Source of the DNA: Myxococcales bacterium
Lineage (GTDB): Bacteria; Myxococcota_A; UBA9042
Assembly: GCA_023954815.1 (NCBI GenBank)
Contig: JAGSHB010000037.1
Span: 1 to 39,021 of the forward strand
Direction of reading: 5' to 3'
DNA: 39,021 bases
Part shown: one piece after another, positions 22,928 through 31,542 of the stretch
How the letters are laid out: each line of letters opens with the position of its first letter
Position numbering within the stretch: position 1 is the first letter of the stretch
Position numbers and translations under genes: made by a program
The notes under the pieces: generated by a model
Seen by the model: only the letters and a program-made list of their open reading frames with translations
Told to the model about the DNA's origin: nothing
Database searches by the model: none

Positions 22928-25517
22928 ACTCAACGGCAAGTCCGTCACTTGGACAGGCGACGAGAAGTCACTGCTCGTCGACGCGCTCCGGGACGATTTC
23001 GATCTGCGGTCCATCAAGGTGGGGTGCTCGCCACAGGCCGGTTGTGGCACCTGTTTGGTCGAGGTCGATGGTCGACCGCAGCTGTCGTGCGCGTTCAAAA
23101 TGCGCCGAGTTGAGGGCTCCTCGGTACGCACGCTTGAAGGGATGAGCGCGGAGATCACGGATACCCTGTCGGCCTCCTTCGCCGAACATGGCGGCGCGCA
23201 GTGCGGATTTTGCACGCCCGGCATCGCCATGCGTGCGGCGCTAATGCTCGAAGAGGATCCGGCGGTGGAGCGTGATGCCGTCAGTCGCAACCTCAAACAA
23301 CACCTGTGTCGCTGCACCGGCTACACCAAAATCTTGGACGCCGTCGAAGGTGCCGGCAAGCGCCTGCGCGGTCTCGAAGACAAGGGCAACGCCGACGGAA
23401 ATGGCCGGGTCGGCGGCAGCCTGGAAAAGCTCGATGCCCGGCAGCTGACCCTCGGCAAGCGCCCTTTCGTGGCCGACCTGCGTGCAGCCGAAATCGGGCT
23501 AGAAGGCCTACTTCACGGGGCTTTGGTGCTCAGCGAGCATGCCCGAGCCGAAGTGCAGGCCATCGATACGACGGCGGCAGCAGCGGCTCCTGGCGTGGTG
23601 AGAGTCCTGACCGCAGCGGACATCCCTGGCGAGCAATATGTCGGGCTGATCGTCAATGACTGGCCTGTGATGGTGGCAGTCGGCGAGCTCACCCGCTACG
23701 TCGGCGATGTGTTGGCAGTGGTGGTCGCCGATTCGGTGCAAAACGCCAGAGCCGCCACGGAGCTGGTCCAGATTCAGTACGACGTGCAAAAACCAGTCAT
23801 CGATCCCGAAGCGGCCATATTGCCGAACTCGCCGCTGGTCCACGCTTCGGGCAATCTGCTCTCGACGGTGACCCTGCGCCGCGGTGACGCCGACGCTGCC
23901 TTGGCCAAGTGCGCCCACGTGGTCGAGCACACCTTCGACACCCAGCGCATCGAGCATGCCTACCTGGAGCCAGAGTGCTGCATCGCTGCGCCGAAAAAGG
24001 GCGGCGTGCGCCTCTGGTCGCAGAGCCAGGGTGTGTACAAAGACCGCGCCCAAGTGAGCCGCATGCTCGGCCTGCCGGAGGAGTCTGTGCAGGTCACGCT
24101 GGTGCCAAACGGCGGCGGTTTCGGCGGCAAAGAGGACATGAGCGTCCAAGGGCAAACCGCGCTTGCGGCCTACATTCTTCAGCGTCCGGTGCGTATCGAG
24201 CTGACCCGCGATGAGTCGATTCGGCTCAGCCCCAAGCGTCACCCCATCAAGATGCACTACATCGTCGGCTGTGATGCAGAAGGCATGCTGCAGGTGGTTT
24301 GGGCGCGCATGATTGGCGACACCGGCGCCTATGCCTCCGTCGGAATGAAAGTGCTGGAGCGTGCCGCCGGTCACAGCACGGGCGCCTATTCGGTGCCCAA
24401 CGTCGATGTGGAAGCGCTGACGGTCTACACCAACAACCTGCCGTGTGGTGCGTTCCGTGGATTCGGCGCCAACCAGGCCAATTTCGGGATGGAGACGTGT
24501 GTCGACATGCTGGCCGAGGCCGGCGGCTTCGATCGCTGGCAGATGCGCTGGGACAACGCCCTGCGTCGTGGTTCGACGACGGCGACCGGGCAGGTGCTGG
24601 GCGGCGGCGTTGGTGTACGCGCTTGTTTGGAGGCCATTGAGCCGCACTTCCGTAATGCGAAGTTCGCTGGCATCGCCGCGGGCCTGAAAAATACCGGCGT
24701 CGGCAACGGCAAGGCCGATGAGGGCAGGGCCAAGATCGTCGTCGTATCACCCACCCACATCGAGGTGCACCACGGCTGGACGGATATGGGTCAAGGCGCT
24801 GACACCATGGCGGTGCAGTTCTTCTGCAACGAGACCGGTTTGCCGCCCGAAGTCGTCAAGGTCGTGGTCGACACAGACCATCAGGTGATCTGCGGGATGA
24901 CGACAGCTTCGCGGGCCACTTCGCTCATCGGCAACGCGGTGATCGAGACCTGCAAGCCCTTCAACGCCGATCGCGCTGAAGTGGGCTTGGAAGGCATGGT
25001 CGGTCGCGTGTACCGCGGCGAGTGGATCTGCGACTGGACGACCAAGATTGGCGCCAATGTCGACGAGGTGAAGACCCACTACAGCTACAGCTATGCCGCG
25101 CAGGTCGCGATCGTCGGTGACGACGGTAAGATCGAAAAGGTCGTCGCGGCTCACGACGCGGGCAAGATCGTCAATCCGATGCTGTTTGAAGGCCAGATTG
25201 AGGGCTCCGTGCACATGGGGCTCGGCTACGCCTTACAGGAAGATATGCCTTGCGATGATGAGGGCTGGCCCGTCAGCACGCGCATCAAAGATTGCGGCGT
25301 TCTATTGGCCCACGAGACCCCCGAAATCGAGGTGATTGGCGTAGAAGTGGCCGATCCCATCGGGCCGCATGGTGCCAAAGGTGTCGGCGAGATCGGCCTC
25401 GTGCCGACGGCGCCCGCGGTTGGCAACGCGTTGTGGGCGTTCGACGGTGAGCGCCGATTGAAGCTGCCATTTTATCCCATCAAACGTCGCAGCCGTCGCA
25501 AGCGCGCTAAGCGCTAA
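22917..25517 (+). CDS. Fused 2Fe-2S/molybdopterin hydroxylase, selenium-dependent xanthine dehydrogenase type
   Basis: An 866-residue xanthine oxidase-family enzyme with AGGAG before its ATG. The N-terminal ferredoxin-type cluster site is GCSPQAGCGTC (near residues 36-46); the second 2Fe-2S site is CGFCTPG plus CRCTGY (near 97-132). The molybdopterin part starts near residue 170 and holds the cofactor loop PNGGGFGGKEDMS (near 398), the CGAFRGFGANQANFGME segment and the active-site Glu in GAKGVGEIGLVP (near 823). Length, fusion of the two parts and lack of an FAD domain match the group described as selenium-dependent xanthine dehydrogenase (TIGR03311) rather than classical XDH. Substrate could be xanthine, hypoxanthine or another purine; an aldehyde is less likely. 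No FAD subunit gene is adjacent, so the electron acceptor is unknown. Confidence 0.88.
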   Translation: MEFELNGKSVTWTGDEKSLLVDALRDDFDLRSIKVGCSPQAGCGTCLVEVDGRPQLSCAFKMRRVEGSSVRTLEGMSAEITDTLSASFAEHGGAQCGFCTPGIAMRAALMLEEDPAVERDAVSRNLKQHLCRCTGYTKILDAVEGAGKRLRGLEDKGNADGNGRVGGSLEKLDARQLTLGKRPFVADLRAAEIGLEGLLHGALVLSEHARAEVQAIDTTAAAAAPGVVRVLTAADIPGEQYVGLIVNDWPVMVAVGELTRYVGDVLAVVVADSVQNARAATELVQIQYDVQKPVIDPEAAILPNSPLVHASGNLLSTVTLRRGDADAALAKCAHVVEHTFDTQRIEHAYLEPECCIAAPKKGGVRLWSQSQGVYKDRAQVSRMLGLPEESVQVTLVPNGGGFGGKEDMSVQGQTALAAYILQRPVRIELTRDESIRLSPKRHPIKMHYIVGCDAEGMLQVVWARMIGDTGAYASVGMKVLERAAGHSTGAYSVPNVDVEALTVYTNNLPCGAFRGFGANQANFGMETCVDMLAEAGGFDRWQMRWDNALRRGSTTATGQVLGGGVGVRACLEAIEPHFRNAKFAGIAAGLKNTGVGNGKADEGRAKIVVVSPTHIEVHHGWTDMGQGADTMAVQFFCNETGLPPEVVKVVVDTDHQVICGMTTASRATSLIGNAVIETCKPFNADRAEVGLEGMVGRVYRGEWICDWTTKIGANVDEVKTHYSYSYAAQVAIVGDDGKIEKVVAAHDAGKIVNPMLFEGQIEGSVHMGLGYALQEDMPCDDEGWPVSTRIKDCGVLLAHETPEIEVIGVEVADPIGPHGAKGVGEIGLVPTAPAVGNALWAFDGERRLKLPFYPIKRRSRRKRAKR

Positions 25518-25587
25518 GCGGTTGAGTTTTCGGGGCGTGGCGCCGCCACTGGGCTTTGCGCTGCCTCCCGCACCGGAGTGCTAGGCC

Positions 25588-26913
25588 ATGGTGAAGCCCC
25601 ATGACGACCCCGCAGCTGAGGTGCCAATTGGACAGGACATCACGCTTACGGGCGTGGTCGCTCAGGTGACAGGTACAGGTGTCAGAGAGCCCGGTACCGA
25701 TGGCGCGGCGTTAGATGATGCCGCCGAGATGAAGACGGCCGAGTACAAAGCGGTCGCCTCTGCCGGTCCCCGTACCGACGACACGCGTGTCGATGACCGC
25801 ACTGCCTCCGTTCCTGCCTTGCCTGCCATGGCCGGTGAGCCTGAGCCGGAATCGGTTGTCAGCACGCCCAGACGCCGGCCTCATACAGACTCTGGGATGC
25901 ACGTTGCCACTCCGCCGGCGCAGGCGGCGCTCCAGATGATCCGACCCTTGGTGGCCTGGTCGCCGGCGGATAGGTTGCTCGCCGCCAAACTGCACCACGA
26001 CATCATCGCCCCCCACACCGAGGCCCTAGCGCGGGATTTCTTCGACAACATGGCTAAGCACCCCGCCGTGCGCATGTTTGTCGGTGCGGGGCCTGCGCGC
26101 GCACGCATGGCGTCCATGTTGCGGGCGCACCTCGACACGTTTGCGAAGTCACCCCTCAGTGATCCCTGGGTGTTGGCGCGGATTCGAATCGGTCACGCCC
26201 ATGCCCGGGTGGGCCTGCCGATCGCCGCGTATCTCGCCAGCATTCACGCGCTGGAGGCCCTGATCGAGCCGAAGTTTCCGCCTCATCTCGCCGCACGGCG
26301 CACGGAGGGCCGTAAACTTCGCGAACTGTTGCGGCGGCTCTTGGTCATTGAAGCCGCCTTAGTCACGCAGGCCCATCACTCCGCTCAGGTCGATGCGCTC
26401 AATGATGCGATGCGGCAGCAGGCCCGGGCAGGTTTCGCCCGCCAATACGGCACACAGGTCGACCCGGTCACGTTGCTAGCTCGGCCGCAGCACTTGCGTA
26501 CTCAGCTAGCTGCAGCCCTGCAGCGTCCCGTTCGAAAGGGGCGTGGCTGTGCGTTGATGGTCCTGGAGTTGGTGGGTCTGCAGGAGGCGGCGTGGCATCG
26601 CGGCTACGCCTACCGCGACGGGATCCTTGCCGAAACAGGGGCCCGCCTGCGCGCCACATTACGCGGCGCTGATGTAGCTGGAATCGAGCCCGACGGCCGT
26701 ATTTTCGCGCTGCTTACCCAGCTTAAAACCAAGGAAGTGCCCATCGTCGCCCGCCGGATTCGCACCGCGATCGAGGAGAGCGCGTATGCCATCGGAGGCC
26801 ATAGTTATCGTCAGGAGCTGCGAATCGGCGTCGCCCTTCCAGCGCCACAAGACGCAGCTAGTCCGACGAATTCCCTGATTGAGCGAGCGTTGGCAGACCT
26901 CACCATGGCCTGA
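25588..26913 (+). CDS. Globin-coupled sensor with degenerate GGDEF domain
   Basis: A 441-residue cytoplasmic protein. Residues 1-110 are disordered (Pro, Thr, Asp rich). A globin-coupled sensor domain spans about 118-270: DFFDNMAKHP, RMASMLRAHLDTF, and the proximal-His segment RIRIGHAHARVGLPIAAY, with His205 placed as in HemAT-type sensors. The C-terminal part (about 310-435) aligns with a GGDEF domain (ILAETGARLRATLRGADV, then FALLTQ, then ARRIRTAIEE). The GGDEF signature is changed to PDGRI and the metal-binding Asp of the first strand is lost, so it cannot be an active diguanylate cyclase. It probably senses oxygen or NO and signals by protein contact. It sits within the purine/pyrimidine-type operon, suggesting oxygen control of that pathway. 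Confidence 0.78.
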   Translation: MVKPHDDPAAEVPIGQDITLTGVVAQVTGTGVREPGTDGAALDDAAEMKTAEYKAVASAGPRTDDTRVDDRTASVPALPAMAGEPEPESVVSTPRRRPHTDSGMHVATPPAQAALQMIRPLVAWSPADRLLAAKLHHDIIAPHTEALARDFFDNMAKHPAVRMFVGAGPARARMASMLRAHLDTFAKSPLSDPWVLARIRIGHAHARVGLPIAAYLASIHALEALIEPKFPPHLAARRTEGRKLRELLRRLLVIEAALVTQAHHSAQVDALNDAMRQQARAGFARQYGTQVDPVTLLARPQHLRTQLAAALQRPVRKGRGCALMVLELVGLQEAAWHRGYAYRDGILAETGARLRATLRGADVAGIEPDGRIFALLTQLKTKEVPIVARRIRTAIEESAYAIGGHSYRQELRIGVALPAPQDAASPTNSLIERALADLTMA

Positions 26914-27034
26914 GGGCTTGCAACGACGGTAGCTTAGGGCAGCATGCTTGTTCCCTTGGGGCGTCCTCTGGCCCAGCGTGCGTCTTCGCCTCCCACGCAC
27001 CCCTTCACAATGACCTGAGATGATTGAGAGCTTT

Positions 27035-28297
27035 ATGAGCGCAGACTTGCATATTGACGGCCTCCGCCTCCTCGCCAAGATCGAACAACTCGGCGCCATC
27101 GGCGCGCTACCCGGTGGAGGCGTCAGTCGCCTGGCATTTACGAAAGAAGACGGCCTCGGGCGCGCGCAAGTGCGAGAGTGGATGACGGAACTCGGGCTTG
27201 CCGTGCGTATGGATGCGCTCGGCAACGTCATCGGGCGGCGCGCTGGCGAGGCCGATCACCTGCCAGCGGTCATGACGGGCTCCCACATCGACACGGTCGC
27301 GACCGGCGGCAAATACGACGGCAACCTCGGGGTTCTAGCTGGTCTGGAGGTCATTGAAACCCTCAACGACCGCGGTATCACCACCCTGCGCCCGCTTGAA
27401 GTCGGATTCTTCAGCAACGAGGAGGGCAGTCGTTTCGCGCCGGATATGATGGGCGCGCTGGTCTACATGGGCGACATGTCTCTCGCTGATGCGTGCGCCA
27501 GTGTCGACAACGACGGTGTCAGCGTTGGCGAGGCCCTGGCGTCCATCGACCAAGTTGGCGATGCCCAGATCCCCGGTCCCACGCCCCACGCATTCGTTGA
27601 GCTCCATATCGAGCAAGGGCCGATTCTGGATAAGGAACGCCTCGATATCGGCGCCGTCACCGCGGTGCAGGGCATCTCTTGGCAGCGCTTTACCTTCTAC
27701 GGCGTCAGCAACCACGCCGGCACCTGCCCGATGTCCATGCGCCATGACGCTGGATATGTCGCCGCCGAGGTGACGCGCAAAGTGCGGCAGATGACCCGGC
27801 ATTCTCCCGATTCCGTGGGAACGGTTGGCGTGATCAACATGCATCCGAACCTAGTCAACGTGGTGCCGAATCGCGTGGAGATGACCGTCGATCTGCGTCA
27901 TGTCGACGAGGCCGAGTTGGTGGAGGCAGAGGCGGTCCTGCTGGCCTTTGTCGCGGCCACTTGTGAGGCAGAAGGGGTGACCTTTCGGACGGATCGGCTG
28001 GCGCGATTCCAGCCCCATACGTTTTCGCCCGCAGTCACAGGTCTCATCGCCGAACATGCGGCCGAACTGGGGCTGAGTCATCGCCTCATGTCGAGCGGAG
28101 CGGGCCACGACGCCCAGATCATCGGCAGAAAGTGCCCCGCAGGGATGATCTTCGTTCCGAGCGTCGACGGCATCAGCCACAACATCAAAGAGCATACAGA
28201 GCCCCATCACCTCATCGCTGGCGCCGATGTGCTGCTGCGCACGATGGTGAGTTTGGCCAATCAGCCAGCGGGCGGCACCCAGGCGGGAGATTTATGA
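27035..28297 (+). CDS. M20-family carbamoyl amidohydrolase (beta-ureidopropionase/allantoate amidohydrolase type)
   Basis: A 420-residue metal-dependent amidase that removes a carbamoyl group from N-carbamoyl amino acids, beta-ureidopropionate or allantoate (family knowledge). The start at 27035 is chosen for family length; an ATG at 27020 is equally possible. Metal ligands are visible: His84 (GSHIDTVATGGKYDG), Asp95, Glu129/Glu130 (SNEEGSRF), His191 (HIEQGP) and His382 (GISHNIKEH). The dimerisation domain shows GVSNHAGTCPMSMR and the substrate loop SSGAGHDA. It overlaps the next gene by ATGA, so both products are likely made together. The exact substrate cannot be read from the sequence. Confidence 0.9.
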   Translation: MSADLHIDGLRLLAKIEQLGAIGALPGGGVSRLAFTKEDGLGRAQVREWMTELGLAVRMDALGNVIGRRAGEADHLPAVMTGSHIDTVATGGKYDGNLGVLAGLEVIETLNDRGITTLRPLEVGFFSNEEGSRFAPDMMGALVYMGDMSLADACASVDNDGVSVGEALASIDQVGDAQIPGPTPHAFVELHIEQGPILDKERLDIGAVTAVQGISWQRFTFYGVSNHAGTCPMSMRHDAGYVAAEVTRKVRQMTRHSPDSVGTVGVINMHPNLVNVVPNRVEMTVDLRHVDEAELVEAEAVLLAFVAATCEAEGVTFRTDRLARFQPHTFSPAVTGLIAEHAAELGLSHRLMSSGAGHDAQIIGRKCPAGMIFVPSVDGISHNIKEHTEPHHLIAGADVLLRTMVSLANQPAGGTQAGDL

Positions 28298-29280
28298 GCG
28301 AGAACAGGCCAACTAAGGGCATGGTGCGCTGCGCGATGACGGAAACGGTCAACGCCTATGACAAGATGCCAGCGCGCGTCAAAGACTTGTCGGAGCTCGT
28401 GCCGCACCTCGAAGATCTGCGAGCGGCAAACGTCGCACACAACATCGACCTGATTCGTCAGGCGGCGGCGCGCGGTGTGCAAGTTGTCGGTCTTGGCGAG
28501 TTTTGCACGACGCCCTACTTCGCCATGAGTCGCCATCCCATGTGGCTGTCGCTTGCAGAAGATCCCCTCAACGGGCCGAGCATCACCGCGTTTTCGGAAG
28601 TGGCTGCAGAGCTGGAAGTTGTCATTGTGGCGCCGATCTACGAGCGCTGCCGGCAGGATGGTCGCCTGTTCAACACCGCCGTGGTCATCGACGCCGACGG
28701 CATGGTGCTCGGCGGCTACCGCAAGACCCACGTTCCCGACGGCAGCAATGAAAAGGGCAGCTTTCACGAACGCTTCTACTACGAGGGTCCAGACGGCCCG
28801 GCGCCGGTTCAAGTTCCGGGCGCAAATATCTCCAATAACCTCATGTTTCCGGTCTTTCGGACGCGTTGGCTGCCGATCGGCGTGAGCATTTGCTACGACC
28901 GACACTTCGGTGGCGTGCACCGTTCATTGGCCGAAAATGGCGCCCATTTGATCTTCGCGCCAGCGGTGACCTTCGGTGAGCAATCGGAGCGCATGTGGGA
29001 GCTGGAATTTCCGGTCGACGCCGCTCGCTATCGGGTCTGGATCGCCGGCTCGAACCGTCTTGGAGCGGAAGCGCCGTGGGGCCAACACTTCTACGGTCGT
29101 AGCTACGTCGCAGCGCCTGATGGGCGGCCAGAGGTCGATCGCAGCACCGACAAGCTCGTGATCTTTGACGTGCCGGCCCGGGTCGATCGATACAACGACC
29201 CAAGTGGATGGCGACTTGTGGAAGATCGGCGGGATGACCTCTACGGCGCCCGCACCCGCAAGACACGCCGCACCGACTGA
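28294..29280 (+). CDS. Nitrilase-superfamily beta-ureidopropionase-like amidohydrolase
   Basis: A 328-residue carbon-nitrogen hydrolase. The start is the ATG at 28294, overlapping the preceding TGA. The catalytic triad is complete: Glu69 in GLGEFCTTPYF, Lys144 in GYRKTHVPDG and Cys200 in VSICYDRHFGG. The tail segments LIFAPAVTFGEQSERMWELE and HFYGRSYVAAPDG are closest to beta-ureidopropionase (eukaryotic UPB1) and N-carbamoylputrescine amidase. It would release ammonia, CO2 and an amino acid. That two different folds with the same type of reaction are encoded side by side is unusual. N-carbamoyl-D-amino acid hydrolysis is an alternative. Confidence 0.88.
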   Translation: MSENRPTKGMVRCAMTETVNAYDKMPARVKDLSELVPHLEDLRAANVAHNIDLIRQAAARGVQVVGLGEFCTTPYFAMSRHPMWLSLAEDPLNGPSITAFSEVAAELEVVIVAPIYERCRQDGRLFNTAVVIDADGMVLGGYRKTHVPDGSNEKGSFHERFYYEGPDGPAPVQVPGANISNNLMFPVFRTRWLPIGVSICYDRHFGGVHRSLAENGAHLIFAPAVTFGEQSERMWELEFPVDAARYRVWIAGSNRLGAEAPWGQHFYGRSYVAAPDGRPEVDRSTDKLVIFDVPARVDRYNDPSGWRLVEDRRDDLYGARTRKTRRTD

Positions 29281-29322
29281 TATTGTCGCAGCAGCCCCAT
29301 GCTTTCAGACCAAGGAAACGCC

Positions 29323-31491
29323 ATGCAGCACCCCTTTGCCAACTTCAGCTTCCGGGGGCCGATGACGTTCACGTTGGCCATTGCTCTGACCGCGGTGACG
29401 GCGGGAGCGGCTCATGGAAAGGGCGCCCAAACCGCACGAACCCACAAGATTGTTGCCGCCGACTACTTCGGGCTCGCCCATGTCGCGCAGGTCGCGCCAT
29501 CACCTGATGGGGCCATGGTCGCCTGGGCGGAGCTGCGTTGGAAAAAGGGCAATAAGCGCCGGAATATCGATCTGTGGGTGGTCAACTCTCGTACCCAGAA
29601 GACCCGTCGACTGACGTTCGACTCGGCGCCCGATCTGCATCCGCAGTGGAGCGCGGACGGCAAGTGGCTCTACTTCGCATCCAATCGAAAGCGTGCCAAA
29701 TCCAAGGCGCCCTACGATGGCAAGCGCCAGGTGTTTCGCATTCGTCCCGACGGCACCGGTCTCATGGCGGTGACGCGCGTCGCTGGCGGCATCGAGTCGT
29801 ATCACCTCACAGGTGACAGCGCGGCCTTGGTCTACACGACCGGCAAAAAGCACGTCTCGAAAGGCGTCCACAAGGGGCTGCGGAGCAAGTACGGCAAGCT
29901 GAATTACGGCCGCGGGGTCAGTAAACTCAGTCATATTTGGCGACTCGACCTCGCCACATGGCGCACCAAGCGACTGACCAAGAAGGCCGATCGTTTCATC
30001 CGCAGCTTCGACGTTTCCGCCGACCAGACCCGCGTTGTGGCGATCACCGTGCCCACCCGCAAGCTCATCGACAACGAGGGTTGGTCGAAGGTTGAGATCT
30101 TCGATTTGGCGAGCCAAAAGTGGACCGCGCTACAGGACGACCTGTGGCGGAAAAAGGCGCCGTCGCCCTTTGGCTGGCTGACGAGTCCGGTGTTCGCGCC
30201 AGATGGCAAAAAGCTCGCATTTCGCGTCGATTTCGATGGTTACCCCGGTGAGCTCATCGTCGTGGAGGTCAATGGCACGACCCAGGGCAAGACCTGGAAG
30301 ATGAAGCGCGGCGGCGAGATCACACTCAGCGGGCACGCGGCCTGGAAACCCGGCGCGACGGGCGGCGATAGCGAGCTCTGCGTCAAAGCTATCCGCAACG
30401 CTCGGCACGGTGTGTATTGCTGGGAGGATGTCGCGGGTGGCAAGCACGGCGATCAGCGCATCGTCACCGCGGCGGCCAGTGGCAACGTCTCCGCTTGGGC
30501 GATGAGCAAAGACGGTGACAACGTGGCAATGGCGATGAGCGATGTGACCCATCCGCCGGACGTCTTTGTCTGCGACCAGGACGGGAGCAAGCACTACAAA
30601 CGACTGACTCGGGTCAACCCGCAGGTCGATACCTGGAAGCTTCCGCAGATTTCGACCGTGCGTTGGAAGAGCGCCGATGGCACCCAGGTCGAAGGCATTT
30701 TGGAGTTGCCGCCGGGCTACAAGAAGGCCAGTGGGCCGCTGCCGCTGGTCGTTGAGATTCACGGTGGTCCGACCTCCGCGACCGCCCTGGAGCTGCGCTT
30801 TTGGATCTACGGGCGGACGCTGTTCGCGAGTCGCGGCTGGGCGCTGTTGAGTCCGAATTATCGCGGCTCCACCGGCTATGGCGACAAGTTCCTGACCGAT
30901 CTCATCGGCCACAAGAACGACCGTGATGTCGCCGATATTATGGCCGGTGTCGACGCGCTCATCAAACGGGGTATCGCCAAGGCCGACCAGCTCGCAGTGA
31001 TGGGTTGGAGCAACGGCGGCTACCTGACGAACTGCCTCATCACTGTGACGAACCGCTTCAAAGCTGCCTCGAGCGGCGCAGGCGTCTTCGACACCGCCAT
31101 GCAGTGGATGATTGAGGACACGCCAGGTCACGTCATCAACTACAATAAGGGACAGCCCTGGACGCGCTCTGCCGCCATGAGCAAGAGCTCGCCGCTGTAC
31201 AACGTGCACAAGGTCAAGACGCCGACGCTGATCCATGTGGGCGAGCACGATCCACGGGTGCCGCCGCAGCACAGTCGCGGGCTGTTTCGCGCCTTGGATC
31301 AGTACCTCAAGGTGCCGACAGAGCTCATCGTCTATCCGGGCGAGGGCCACGGTCTGACCACCTACACGCACCGCGAAGCAAAGATGGCCTGGGACATCGC
31401 CTGGTTTGACCGCTGGGTCCTCGGCAAGGGCAAAAAGAACAAGCCCAAAGCCAGCGCAAAGCCCGTAAAATCGGGGGCGAAATCGAAATAG
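29323..31491 (+). CDS. Secreted S9 family prolyl oligopeptidase
   Basis: A 722-residue peptidase. The ATG at 29323 has AAGGA nearby and opens a signal peptide (LAIALTAVTAGAAHG), so it is exported. Residues about 40-420 form a beta-propeller of PD40/WD40-like repeats (LHPQWSADGKWLYFASN, RQVFRIRPDGTGL). The C-terminal alpha/beta hydrolase domain shows VVEIHGGPTS, NYRGSTGYGDKF, the catalytic Ser in GWSNGGYLTN (near 562), Asp in GEHDPRVPP (near 642) and His in GEGHGLT (near 675). The tail is Lys-rich. It cleaves short peptides, often after Pro or other small residues (family knowledge). It follows the amidohydrolases by about 40 nt and may be co-transcribed. Confidence 0.93.
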   Translation: MQHPFANFSFRGPMTFTLAIALTAVTAGAAHGKGAQTARTHKIVAADYFGLAHVAQVAPSPDGAMVAWAELRWKKGNKRRNIDLWVVNSRTQKTRRLTFDSAPDLHPQWSADGKWLYFASNRKRAKSKAPYDGKRQVFRIRPDGTGLMAVTRVAGGIESYHLTGDSAALVYTTGKKHVSKGVHKGLRSKYGKLNYGRGVSKLSHIWRLDLATWRTKRLTKKADRFIRSFDVSADQTRVVAITVPTRKLIDNEGWSKVEIFDLASQKWTALQDDLWRKKAPSPFGWLTSPVFAPDGKKLAFRVDFDGYPGELIVVEVNGTTQGKTWKMKRGGEITLSGHAAWKPGATGGDSELCVKAIRNARHGVYCWEDVAGGKHGDQRIVTAAASGNVSAWAMSKDGDNVAMAMSDVTHPPDVFVCDQDGSKHYKRLTRVNPQVDTWKLPQISTVRWKSADGTQVEGILELPPGYKKASGPLPLVVEIHGGPTSATALELRFWIYGRTLFASRGWALLSPNYRGSTGYGDKFLTDLIGHKNDRDVADIMAGVDALIKRGIAKADQLAVMGWSNGGYLTNCLITVTNRFKAASSGAGVFDTAMQWMIEDTPGHVINYNKGQPWTRSAAMSKSSPLYNVHKVKTPTLIHVGEHDPRVPPQHSRGLFRALDQYLKVPTELIVYPGEGHGLTTYTHREAKMAWDIAWFDRWVLGKGKKNKPKASAKPVKSGAKSK

Positions 31492-31542
31492 GACTCATGT
31501 AGTCTTGCGGCTCCCACCTTGTCACAGCGCTCGGAGCCCACG

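Noticed and set aside
30130-31371. Long minus-strand frame opposite the S9 peptidase (413 codons)
   Set aside because: The plus strand carries complete catalytic motifs; the antisense frame shows only His/Arg/Ala-rich sequence typical of shadows.
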